From assembly GCA_015657535.1 (NCBI GenBank), contig JADHZB010001721.1:40395-104394 (forward strand): 64,000 bases of DNA, in the 5' to 3' direction. The first letter of the stretch is position 1, and every line of letters begins with the position of its first letter. Below, in pieces: positions 24,801 to 36,500 of this stretch. The notes beneath the pieces are model-generated. The model did no database searches. It was not told the origin of the DNA and worked only from the letters and a program-made list of their open reading frames with translations. Both the position numbers and the translations under genes were made by a program. This DNA comes from Nephromyces sp. MM_2019 (Eukaryota > Apicomplexa > Aconoidasida > Nephromycida).

Positions 24801-27800
24801 GTGTTAGTGTTTACTCTGAAGGTAATAGATTAATCCATGCTCCTTTTAAAGAGTTTTGGGCTCTTCTTGCTTAATCTTTTTTTGCAGCCGAATTCCGTGA
24901 TATAGTATGGTCCACCAGGGGATTTTTGCTATTGTAAGTTTTTGGCAGCGATTTTACTCATGTTTTTTGATGGCTTTCCTTGTGGATATACACGAAAACC
25001 CACCTACACAACCACACACTAACATACTATAGCAAGCTTAATATATAGAAGTAGAGAGCATTTTCCTAGTGTGGCGTTTTACTGCATTGGAATAGATGAA
25101 GTAGTTGTTAGAGATTAGGTAGAGAGCATTTTCATAATGTGGCGTTACACTGTATTGGAATAGATGAATTTTCCCTGAGAAATGAAGTTATTTGATACTA
25201 TGGCCTATGCTGCTATATAGGTATGTAACTTTTCGCAAAACCCTGCTGCCTGTTTTGTTGATTTCGCAAATTTTTATTATTTTTGCTTTAGCACGCAATA
25301 ATAATCTTCTCAGTGCATCCTTTATACTTCTAATCTAATAGCTTCCCCATGTTTTCTTCATATTCAGGCTTGTGCATAATTTGACTGAATCTAAGCCCTC
25401 TTCGTCGCATTATCAAGTGATAATGTGTATTTGGCTACTATCATTTCAGCCTAGATTTATCTCTGATTTGAACGATTCCGGCTTAATAAAGTCCATGGCG
25501 ACATTGATTAAGGATACCCGCACAGAGAAAGTGAGTTGACTTCATTTTCATATATGCTAATATGCTTTTCTTGATTGTCTGGCTTTGCGCTTAGTTATGG
25601 TAGATGCAGTGGAGCTGTAATATGGTATTGGCGCCACATTGTCACTTTTTCTTTTTTATTTCTGTTTCCAGTCTGTAAGAGTTTTTCTAAAGGCTTTGAA
25701 AAATCTAATAAAAAACGATCAAGTGATTGAAACTTTGATTGAAACGAAGACCTTCGACGTAAGATATCATGAAAATTATACTCGCTGCTTTTTATAGTTA
25801 AACTGCAGGTCTTTTGTTTTGCTTTAGTTTTAAGATTTCTCCTTTTATTAATGATTGAATTCAGCGTTTGTCTGGCTTTTACTCTTTGTCCAAACTCTCT
25901 ATATAACCGCAAACTTTATCCTGTATCTAATATTTTTTCTTCTTTTAGCTTGTCGCTTACGCTCTTTTTGAGCTGTTCGTTTGTATGGTAGCCTATAATG
26001 TTTGTTTAATTGATTTCGCACATGTAGTGAAAGAGCTTATGCCAGCTTTTTATGAAGTTGCGCTATCTCTGCTACTTCTATCTGTGCGTTATTTTCCTTT
26101 TTTTCCATAATTCTCCGGCTACTATACGAGTGTTTCTCTGTAAACTATTGTGAGTGTACTATTCAGCTATATCTAATGATATTAATATATATGCGAACTC
26201 TATTATGAAATTTTGCAGACTTTGGCACTCTTGGAATACGAAAAATGGAGAGATGCTGAATTGTATGATGATATCCATGATGGAATTGATCAATTGGACT
26301 CAAAATTGAAGAATTTCAGGTCTGCTACATCGCTATTTATATATACCACCCATTGATCCAATGCGTGTGTGTTTGTTTGTGTGCGTTTAAAATGGAGATT
26401 GTACAATTTGATTGCTTTCATTTCTATACATGATCAATAGAGCTCATTGCATATAATCTAGCAGCGATAAAATCATCGTTTTTTCTTGGCTTCTAATTTG
26501 TGTGATCATTTTCACGTTCTATTTTCAGTAACTTCGGCCGATACTGTACTGAAATTGAAAGTGGCTCACTGAAGTGGTCAATGCTTCACACTGGTAGGTT
26601 TTTGTGCGCTATAAAATTTTTCGTTGTAAATTTGTTGCGAAAAACCTAAAGTTCTTTCTATTGTATACACCTCTTTTCCCCTAGGCCAAAGGATGCTTGC
26701 TGAGAAGTTTCTGGTACATGCCTGCAACGCGTTGCCCTGTGCTTATTGCTAAAATAGTTTGTCACAAAAAAAAATTGCTAAATATAAAATTATGAAAACA
26801 GAAAATTAATTGAATGTTTATTTTACGATGCATATCATGGATTCTTCATATTCAGCTTCATGAGATTAGTTTTTTTCAATTAGTTTCATCAAATTGTGAA
26901 AATTATATCTGGATTGTCGTTAATTGTCTTTACAGAAACTTTTTGGAAAGAGAATGTTATGTGTTTTGAGCAGGACGAGTTCTTGCTGATTAGAAAGCTT
27001 CGTTCTCTGCTGACGTCAGATAATCCAGTTACAGTATCTGTGGCTTGCTACGACATAGGGGAATTCGCCAGATTCCATCCAGCTGGAAAAAAGTAAATCA
27101 CTCAATGTAGTTTTGCTGGTTTTTCTATTTTTTACTTTTATAGCGTGTCTTCGTAATTTTTGAGCAGCGATCGTCACATTTTATTTATTGCTGTTTAATC
27201 TGAGTATAGTTTGTGACCCGCCCTACTTATGCTTATATGAGTGCTAACCTGTTGCAGCGGAGCAAGATGTAAATTCTAGGATGTTATGAATACGGAGTGT
27301 AGTTTCTAATAGATTGCACTATAATGCAAGGAGCATACTAGTATCCTTTTGGAGCGATCCATAAAGTATGCTAGCTCTTGTAGAGAAAGCTTCTATCGTA
27401 AGAATTTTTCCACTTAAAAAATTGGTTCTTAAGCATAATTTTCTTACTCGATAAAGGCCAATCACCGCTGCGCGTTTTTTTTATTTAAATTTTGAAAGCT
27501 TACGCGGCCTTTTGCAATACCTCTGTGCTAAGCTTTTTTCCTGATATTTTCGTGTTGATATTGCGACTGAGCGCATGCGGTTAGAAAGCGATTCCATTGG
27601 TACTTTAAATAAAAGCGATTTGCATTAGTACGTAAATTGCTAGAATATTTTTTCTTTACAGAATTTGCCAGCGCTTGAAGATCAAAAATAGTGTCATGCT
27701 TTTAATTAGTCATTTGAACAGGTTTGGAGCTTCAGATTGTGTGATTATATACCTATGAACTTTTTTTTATGTATAAAGTTTACGTTGTCATTATGGATAT

Positions 27801-27992
27801 CTGTCTTAAAGCTGTTGTGGTTCTACCTATTGAAGTTAAATTTTTGCAAGTTAGTCATTCTTGGTAGCCTTGAAGCATGATAGAGTCTAAATATCATAAT
27901 TGTATATTTTTAGGGAGATAGCTCGAGAGGCATTGTTATGCTTACAAAAGCTGATGTTGGACAATTGGCAAGACCTTGCAAATGGCAGGTAA
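21812..27992 (+). CDS. VMA13: V-type H+-ATPase subunit H, 12-13 exons
   Basis: Exons, with phase continuous throughout: 21812-21949, 22731-22830, 23067-23208, 24327-24463, 24888-24933, 25368-25530, 25672-25758, (25949-26083 optional), 26219-26319, 26529-26593, 26936-27092, 27662-27721 and 27914-27992 (TAA). The product is 469 aa with the optional exon or 424 aa without; yeast and human subunit H are about 480. It is an all-helical HEAT/ARM-repeat subunit of the V1 sector that couples V1 to V0 and is needed for activity. Diagnostic stretches are QVIMCIWLLSFQPRF (human YQMIFSIWLLAFSP), GSLKWSMLHTETFWKENV (human GRLEWSPVHKSEKFWREN), ACYDIGEFARFHPAGKK (human AHDVGEYVRHYPRGK) and ALLCLQKLMLDNWQDL (human ALLAVQKLMVHNWEYL). 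Most donors are GTRAGT-like. The exon 2 donor (GTCACT) is weak, so that border is uncertain, although phase fits. The stop TAA overlaps a donor-like GGCAG/GTAAAT. Confidence 0.93.
22335..22410. repeat. 26-bp perfect direct repeat, period 50, in V-ATPase H intron 1
   Basis: The sequence ctctattgatatttgatgtt plus ttaagc occurs identically at 22335-22360 and 22385-22410, separated by 24 bases. Confidence 0.9.
25051..25168. repeat. 50-bp imperfect direct repeat, period 68, in V-ATPase H intron
   Basis: Copies at 25051-25100 and 25119-25168 both begin gtagagagcattttc and end ttggaatagatgaa, with a few substitutions between. It lies in the intron between the exons ending at 24933 and starting at 25368. 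Confidence 0.85.
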
Positions 27993-29829
27993 ATGACTTT
28001 GATTCCTGGCAAGTATTTTTTTGCAGAAATTTTTTTTGGAGACATACACAGTTGATGTGGTAACGAGCAAACTTTTTTGAAAATTTTATATGGGACGTAT
28101 AGATAGTTAAAATTTTCCTGCGTCCGAATGATTGACAGGCGTCGTGTCTAGATTCTGCGGTTTTCTACCTCTAAGGATGCCTGTATTATTTCCTTGTATA
28201 CTCAACCCGCGGAAAGATGATCGTTCCCGCCTTTGGTTCTCATAAGAAGCACGATATTCCCTGTTATTTCGGCCTAGCGAAATATTTTTACCAATATCAT
28301 GGTCTCAGTAAAATAATAAATGAGTGCGGGTTGTAATCGTGCTGTATTTAAAGTCAGCAATCGCTACTGTAAAAGATTGATGAATTTCCTTACCTTCTAA
28401 ACTAACCTAATCTAAGCTACTGAGGATCACGTGGTGCATACGCTTCCTTTCCGAAACTTGACTTTTAGTTTGTGTTTTTGCACTTGACTTAATAAGTACC
28501 CTTCATATAGTTAATATGAAGCTACGTCTTTTGCCCTATCCATTCATACAGGATGGGCTCGTGTACTGGGGCTGGCTTTATTAGCATGTTCCCCGAATTT
28601 TTTGTCTTGCCACTTCTTTTGTAGTATTGTATGTGGAGGCCTTCAGTTGCTTTTCGCCCTGGAGTCTGCACAACTTGATAGTTCCAGATTATTGAATGGT
28701 GCACGTATATTGAGATTTTAGCTACTCTGAAAGGTGAAGCATGACAAAATGTTATTAGTCCCCCTTCAGGTTTACAGAAAAGTTCTTAATATTCATTTAA
28801 GCTATTCCTAAATATATCATTTTCTTGAGCGCAATTGAGCCTGTTTAAATATACGGGGATATGTAGAAAAATCGGTCTTTTCGGCATTCAGCTGCTTAAA
28901 TGCACTGCTCATCAAAATTTGCTAGGCTCATAAAAATAAACAGAAAATTTCATAACTTTGTAAGCTCGGTGTTGTCTTATCACAACAATGCTGTGCCAGC
29001 GGACTTCTCCGGTCGCTTTATGTATGCCTCACGGCTTTTAGTGTTCTGAATCTGATTGGCTATTGATGGTTTATAGCAATCCTCCTCTCCAATTTTTGGT
29101 TTTTACAATTACTCAGATGCCCATGGTGGACCCTTGGGCAATGTCGATATATATGCTGTCTTACGGAAATCTTACTATCAATTAGATAACAAATTTTGTC
29201 CATTCCTCTCACTGAAAAATATAGCATTATCTATCCACGTTGGTAATAATGATACCACTTCCCGTAGCCGCAGCTCCACAGGGCTATTTCTTTGAATATC
29301 AGAGATTTTATTTTATTAGCAGCCTTTGCATTAATTCTCCCCCTGGTGTGCTGACAAAAAGTGGTAGAGACCGGAGAGCCTAAGCTTCGCAGTCAATCTT
29401 GGGAGTACGTACACTCGTGAAATAGAGAAGGAAGTGCAGCCTTTTGGCTGTTTGATGTGGAGACATTTTTTAATCCTTAAAGCGCTGTAGTTATATCTAA
29501 ATTAAACTCTCCAAGCTATAAGGCGGATACTAAGTTTGCAACTCCGAGCGGAAAGCAGTTTTGACTGATGGAATTAAGGTGCGCCGCTACAAAAATTTAG
29601 CTCCCGCAGGATTTATTACTAGTCGGCGTTTCAGCTACGCACTGTTTACCTCGGTTTTGTACCTTTTACTCTCTCTGGAGCTCTCAATAAGAGAACGCGG
29701 TGGAGGTAATTCTAGCAGGCCTTACACTTTCATTGATTGGTCGACAGGGTACGATATAACAGTCATGAGTTGGAGTATTTTTTGCACGGAGCCTTGAACA
29801 CTAGGAAGTACCAAAAAAACCTTTAGCAG
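27993..29829. other. 1.8 kb intergenic stretch
   Basis: No exon with matching borders was recognised. A possible tiny first coding exon of the next gene (ATG at 29569, donor GTGCGC at 29580) ends in the phase needed by the exon at 29830, but four codons are too little to assert it. Confidence 0.35.
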
Positions 29830-31539
29830 GGGCCATGTTTACGGCTGTGATGCCGCCCGGAGATCCGTGCAGGAGGAAGCCATGGGACATGCTGCTACCG
29901 CCTCCGCCATAAAAACGCGATGGACACCTTCAAACAGGATTGTAGCTCATGTAACAAAGAGTTATGATCTGCAGATGAAGCCGGTGGGTTGCGCAGAACT
30001 CTGCAATGATGCTTGAATTGCGCAAGCAAAGCTGTAGTTAGCAACTATTTCGGTTTATGAATTACTTCCAATTGGCCAGTCGCACCGTGCTACTGCCTGT
30101 GACCTACGGTTTGAGACGCTGAGCCTCATGCAGTTCCCGTGTACCACCTAAGCTGTGAAAAAGTTTTTTTTTGTATTGCTAACCACACCAACGCTTAGCA
30201 CTGCCACCATTTTGTACCCAAAATGCTATAATAATGCTATGGATTCACTCATATACCTGACATCTTTAGCTTGACGTCAAACTGCCTTTTACGTAGGAAA
30301 TAGTCATTTTAATAATAAAAAGCAGCGTATCTTGCGGTTGTAATCTATTGAATTTCGCTACACTGCGACGTTAGGTGCAGATTAGATGCACTTTCATTAA
30401 ATAGCATATATCAGAATGAAAAAATTGCGCGTAAAAGCTTTGGAAATTGGAAATTGGAAGTTACATTGCTCATTATGAAAGTGCGCAGCCATTATTGGCG
30501 TTCATTCTCATGGCTTAATAAGCTGTCATTTCAGAGATTCCAAAGTGCCCAACATTATGGTCGGCTGCGGATCCCTTACATGCACGAAGAGCCAAGCGAT
30601 ATTACAAAAGAGATTGAGGTGAGATTCTGGCTGCCTTCCAAGCATTTCAATTATCATGTCATACCAACGATAGCGCGAGATTTATGTGGAATCTCCCGCT
30701 GGGGACGAGGAAATAAGGGAAACTACTCGAAATGGAATATCAAATAAAGCAGGGCGGTAAGGACGCTTTGGCAGGATCTTTGCAATCAATATCTATATTC
30801 AGAGTCAAGCGATACTTGCAAATGACTCTCTCCAGCGTTAATAGCCAACTAGGCCTTCAACAGAACGAGACTCCAGTTTACGCGACCAGGCTTCCCAATC
30901 AGGGGCAACATGAGGCAAAAGCTGGTGATAATATATGAGAAACTTAGCATTGTATTATTCTGCACCGAAAGTGTGTATTCCAGCCAATTTAACACTACTA
31001 GCCAGATGAACTTAAATCCTCATTTCCACTAAAAAGCTGGAAATTTTCAGATAGTGGCGAATCCATGAGCTCATACGTAGCAGCCGATACGAAAAACGTG
31101 GAGTATGACAAATCATTACCACGCGAAGTCAAAGCAAGAAAGCAGGCTCAACCAAGTGCATTTACGCGCGATGGAGGTTATTCAGTCATAGATCTTAACC
31201 ATAACTACAATGTTAGATATTAAGCGCTGCCACAATGACTACTATTAAGATGCGATTCATCACCTACGACTTGTATTGTGACACTGCCGCTGCAGGGGCG
31301 CAAAGATGTAACTAAGGAAGAAGTCTCCAATGATTTCAAATCTGAGGTTCCGGTACCTCAGGTAGGTTCACTGCCTATTTAGTTTGGTTGCTCATATTTA
31401 TAAGAAGCTGAATCTGGCTAACTCTCAGAAAATAAACAAAGAGAGTAAGCTTGAGGCAGTTAACTTGCCACAAGATTGTATGGCAGATAAAGATTACAGT
31501 GGAAGACAACGCGAATATAGATCATCAGTTAGCTTTTGA
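29830..31539 (+). CDS. Unknown multi-exon gene
   Basis: A chain of phase-matched exons: 29830-29983 (acceptor TTTAGCAG, donor GTGGGT), 30535-30618 (acceptor CATTTCAG, donor GTGAGA), about 30750-30924 (acceptor unclear, donor GTGATA), 31051-31211 (acceptor TTTTCAG, donor GTTAGA), 31296-31361 (acceptor GCTGCAG, donor GTAGGT) and 31429-31539 (acceptor CTCTCAG, stop TGA). Each border leaves the next exon in frame, including split codons at 30924/31051. The exons are visibly less AT-rich than their introns. The product is polar and basic with no motif I know: it has RFQSAQHYGRLRIPYMHEEP, GSLQSISIFRVKRYLQMTL and a Lys/Glu-rich C-terminus. The first coding exon is not established. The last exon may instead splice at TCA/GTTAGC (31528) to later exons. 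Exon borders rather than protein similarity support this call. Confidence 0.5.
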
Positions 31540-31764
31540 AAAAACAAAACCAGCACCACAGGCGAGAAATCTAGACCGAAATAACATCGAAAAAAAGTTA
31601 GCGCACTAAATTAAAACGCGAGAACTATTCACGTACACGAAGTTGTGACTTTCAGCTATGATAAAATGAATCCAGCAGGTTAGACTTTCCCCCTTGCATT
31701 GTCCATACCTTGGGTACATAAAATTACTCAAAAAATTACGCTTCCGTGTCCAACTTCATAAGCG

Positions 31765-32055
31765 ATGCATCCATCGGGTATACAAAAAAAAGTAACTTTG
31801 AAAACTACCAGTCATTTGGAAAATAGTGATGACGATTCCAAGGGCACAGAAGGTGAGAATGACATCACTTACTTATTCAAAAGACAAAAATATAAAAGAT
31901 ATAAAATTTGTACCGCAGCTAACTATGAAGAAAAAGCAGATAAAGACAAAGCACTCGCTCAAAAGTATCAATATTTGGGAGCATTGTGGAAAAGGATACG
32001 GTACATAGAACATAAAGTCGAAAAACTACTTGAACAGCAGCATCACAAGCATTAA
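31765..32055 (+). CDS. Possible terminal exon with amphipathic helix, unknown
   Basis: A 96-codon frame ending in TAA follows the unknown gene in the same orientation. It has an acidic part (ENSDDDSKGTEGEND) and then a Tyr/Lys-rich helical part, KYQYLGALWKRIRYIEHKVE, ending LLEQQHHKH. The helical part loosely recalls the C-terminal helix of occludin/ELL domains, which is a weak resemblance. It could be a further exon of the gene ending at 31539 (a donor GTTAGC at 31528 would be needed) or an independent short ORF. The acceptor is not clear. Confidence 0.3.
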   Translation: MHPSGIQKKVTLKTTSHLENSDDDSKGTEGENDITYLFKRQKYKRYKICTAANYEEKADKDKALAQKYQYLGALWKRIRYIEHKVEKLLEQQHHKH

Positions 32056-33551
32056 TACGGAAAACATTCCTCACATTAGCGTGCGCGGGAACAAGTGTTT
32101 TGAAGCAGAATTTGAAAGAAACTAGAGTTATAAATTTACAAATGTAGCTAAAGTCGGGCAAATTGCTTAACTTAAGTCTAAAAAGAAAACCATTCAACAG
32201 AGCTCTTGCCTTATCGTGTACATGATAAAGGCATTAAAGCTTCATTTGCATCGAAATTACAATCACAATGTCTCAACAGCACCAATTTGAAGTTTATCCG
32301 GTGGATAGTAAAGCCAAAAGGATTCAAAAAAAATTAATAGAGCAATTTTTAGTGAGATATCCAGAAAATAGTGAATCAGCTCATAAAAAAGCAAAAAAGC
32401 GTACAATCAACATAAAAAGGCATTAAGCAAATTAAAAAAACTCGCTACCGGATTAAAAAAAACTGGTGAAATATTCGCTTGAGTACAAATCTTTTTTCAT
32501 CGCTGGTGTACAGCAATATCGAGATAATACATATCATGAATGAATTTCAGCCCAGTACGACATGGATATAGCCATCAAGATTTTTTATCCAAATAGTTCA
32601 TTTCAAACATAGTATTCAGCTCGTCAAGCTCCACCATTATGGGATCCTGAGTAACTAAATGTTCATGCTACGCTCACAGCTATCCCAGCATTCAAACTTG
32701 GAAGCGCATAAAGAGTGAAAAAGGCTGCTAAAAACCCTTTTATACATATAAAATACCGTGAATACACGAAAGTAGCAATCGAAGGCAGATGTACCATTTC
32801 AGCAGCAACTTTAAGCCCTTGAAGACGATCAAAAAGGCGACTCATCCTTCAGAATGAGGGGTATGCGGTGGGTTAAAGATTGTTGAAGGTGGAGAGGAGA
32901 ATTATTTATCATCCTTTATCCAAGGATAGGCATTGATAATTTATCGGTATTTTAAGCTTCTCTCAACTTTTACTATAAAATGCATAAAGAGTGAAAAAAG
33001 GCTGCTAAAAAACCTCTAATACATATATCAAACACCGTGAAAACCTGAAGTTTTCTTCAATTTTAGTAATAATGGAGCGCAGAGGACGTCTGAATTTAAG
33101 ATAAAACAATTTAAAAATAATAGGCTTAACCTATATAGGGCAGCACTAGTCCATGTGAAAAATATCAAGTCTGCCCATGGAGATGCCTTTTGAAATATAT
33201 TTAATTTAGAGATTCTAAGCAATTGAGTTTGGAGTTTTGAGCTTAGACTCTGATTAATTGCTCATCTTTTATGAAAAAGAAACAATAACAAAGACAAAGG
33301 CAAAAAACCCAAGTGTATGCATAAGAGAATACCCGCAAAAGCTTGCTACGCAGGTAACCAACGCACAGAAAGGTCCAAGAAATCATCTCAAAAGATGTCA
33401 GGTTGCTGCGACTTCCAAGTCAAACTGGAGTCCTAAGAGTAAAATTCATTCATTCACTGCAAGACATGCATCGAAATAAAAAATCTATCAAGACCGTAAA
33501 AGAAAAAGCTGCCCAAGATATACTCGACGCCATTCTTTTACTCATCAAAAA
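32056..33551. other. Intergenic stretch with a 60-bp duplicated element
   Basis: No supported gene. The + unknown gene and the minus-strand ligase converge here, so both 3' UTRs probably lie in this stretch. It contains the duplication at 32706-32766 and 32982-33044. Frames at 33258-33657 overlap the ligase 3' end and are not supported. Confidence 0.4.
32706..33044. repeat. Two diverged copies of a ~60-bp element, 276 bp apart
   Basis: Copies at 32706-32766 and 32982-33044 both read gcataaagagtgaaaaa, then ggctgctaaaaa, then atacatat and caccgtga or taccgtga. One-base indels and substitutions separate them. Confidence 0.8.
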
Positions 33552-36500
33552 TTATTCTTCCATTTGTGATTCATCACTAAGATCATCCTCTGGATCAAAC
33601 CTTTCGAGAACACCCGAAGGGGTTCTAAACTGGTTGCGGTACATGTCTACTATCTGAATATCAGTCGTTGCATTCTCCGGATTTTTATCCTCCCTCTTAC
33701 GAATAAATCGAGGGAAACGTAAGCCAATACCCTAAAATATTATTCACGACATTCAATCATTTAAAATTTGGGCTACCAAACTTTGTCAGGCAATGAAAAG
33801 CGAATGTAAATTTTTGACAAGCTAAGCTCACTGAAAAAGTCATCTTTACTCCAAAAAAAAAGACAGTAGTGAATAGGCAACAAGCATGTCTGCATAATAA
33901 GTTGAAAAAGAATTACTAAAAAACATAACTAACCTTTCCAGAGGAAACGCTTCCAAATCCAGCTGTGTGAATGGGTGACAAAGAAAGGTCTGCAGCCCGA
34001 CATTCCCATACTTGTGAAGCCTCAAACCAAACATCTGGCTCCTAAAGTTTATTCAGTAAATTATATAATAATAAAAGTGGTTAAAATCTCTAAAGTTCGC
34101 CCGAGAGGCGGAAGAATCAAAATGGATTCGAAATAATCAAGAAACAGTTTAAAAAAAAGCACACTTACCATCTTCTCAGAAACTTCATAATATTGCTTCT
34201 TTCGTGATATAACGGTTTCATTTAGAGCTTTCGATAATTCTTCTAAAGCGCCGTCAGAAAATCCTGTACCTGCTTTACAGACGCTTTGAAAAGTCTCATT
34301 CTCAGGGTTCCAAACAGCTAGGATATACGCTCCATACCAACCACTTCTTCTTCCCTGCAAAATACAAGTAATTAAACACAAAAAATACCAGCAATGCAGC
34401 GTTTTATTTTAAAAAAACTATCCGCATGAAATAAATCCATTCAAATCCTCAAAAAAGCTCAGGATGAAATCCTTTCATTCCCATCATAGTTCAACCAAAA
34501 GCCCTCCCCAATGCATATGCTGACCTTTCCAAGGTAGGCGCCTATAGGTACCAGATCTACAGTATCCGTTATATCCTGTATATAGTCCTTTTTTATTTTC
34601 AGCCAATTCAAAGATCGTTTGGAAGGCTCATAAGATGAATTTTCCTCCAGAGCCTTAATCATCAAGCCTTCGCATGACGCTAAAATGCGGCAAACAAGGA
34701 AAAAAACAGTTTATAGCGCTTGAATTCTATCTTGGCTATGGTTGAGTTAAACTGTCAAATTACAATTTCTGGGCTACACAAGCAATTTCGCCCATACCTT
34801 CAACTGCCTCTTGCAGGAAAAAATCCACATCTTCCATAGAAGACGTTTCTTTGCTCTCAACAAATTTCAATCTTCCGGGAAGAGGCTTGAGAATTTCGAA
34901 TAACTTTTTCCTGCGATATTTTAAAGTTTCCTTAATTAAGCTGTTTCCCGACAGAAAAATAGCATCAAATGGGAAGAGACAGACTCTCACATCAATTTCC
35001 TGATTAAGAAACAGCAGAAAAAAATGAAGCAGATGCAATGCATATTGAATACAAAAATATATATAAATTGAAGTTTTAATTAAAAAAAACAAAATCTTTA
35101 AGGAAATAAACAAAAAAAAATTCAAAGTAGCAGCAGCATGGAAAAGCTCGACATCAACATATTCAAGATCCCTACTGAGGCAGAAACTTGTTTGCGCTTT
35201 CGGGTACTTAGAACTTGAAAAGGAAGAATCTTATCCCCTTCGCCAATTGCCACGACTTCGCAGTCAATAATAAAATTCTCAATCCCCTGAAAGTAGTAAT
35301 CAAAGCAAAAATAGCTCGTAAAAGGAATGAACAAACACACATACAGTGCAGAAACGACATATCATAATAGAAAGGCTTAAACTACGAGCCAAACTTTATG
35401 GGTAGCTACGAAAAAAGTCAAAAAAATGCAAGAAATTGCCCAATTTTCCTTGAAAAAGATGAAGAAACATCGCAGCTCAGAGATTGGAGTGTGAAGACAG
35501 AAATTCTAAACATCCATAAACGCCAAAGAACTCCTTTGAAAACAACAAAAAGCACCCAAAAAAACGCTTTAGCACCGATTGTGACATAATCTTCACTACA
35601 CTCTCTATAAAGCAGAAATAGCCGCTAAAAAAACAAGGTGCAAAATTTTTCCTGCAAAAGCTTGTAGGGGCTCACAGGGGATATGGATTCTAGAACTATA
35701 GAAATAATATCCGGGTATTTCTCCGTAATATCCTCCATATTTCTGCTGAAAATTCTAAAAGTGAAACCCAAAAAGAGAGAAAATTATGGAGCGCTTTATG
35801 ACTGCTCAAAGAGAAGTAAACCTTTCGTGTAGCCTAGTCACGGGATTATGCAAAAAAAGGGAAAAAATATATATACCTTACTGCATCATAGAAATCAAGA
35901 ATCAAGCAAAATGATATAATATTTCCCATAGGATAATTCTGAATTAGTAATAAATTCAGAATATACATATTTCTAGTTACTACCTTTTTTTGCTGCTCCC
36001 ATGAGCATGCATCAATATTTGCAACTCGCAAAGCAAGAAGAAGTTTACTTTTCATGCGATACCTCTGGAGTCACTAGCTTACAGCATCTCTACATGCAAA
36101 GGCAAGCTATATATCTCCTCATAGTATCCACACACACTGCATTTTTTCAAAAAATTTCACGTACTTTACTCGATTACGCTCCAGCAAGTGAACTTGAGCT
36201 CGTTCTCCATCATACTTGAACTCACAGGTGAAAGATTCATTTGAGAATCTCTCAAATACTTCATTGATGCCCTTTGTAGGCTTGGCAAGCATGGGTTGTA
36301 CGGGAATGCCAGGAGTCGCATTACAGAGATTTGGGAGCGACGATTCATCAGCTCCTGAAAAGATGAAAATATCAAAAAAGGCAGAGATTGGTGCGAAACG
36401 AGCATTAGCGAGCTCGAAGAAGATTTGTATACGAGAATCACAGATTTTCATGCACAGGAGTTTCTTCATCAATTATTCTGAAGAAATCCACATGATTCTA

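Noticed and set aside
33552..33731. Suspected frameshift in the last ligase exon
   Set aside because: On recounting, the exon is exactly 60 codons with the [10 protein letters not shown] motif in frame, so the gene is intact there.
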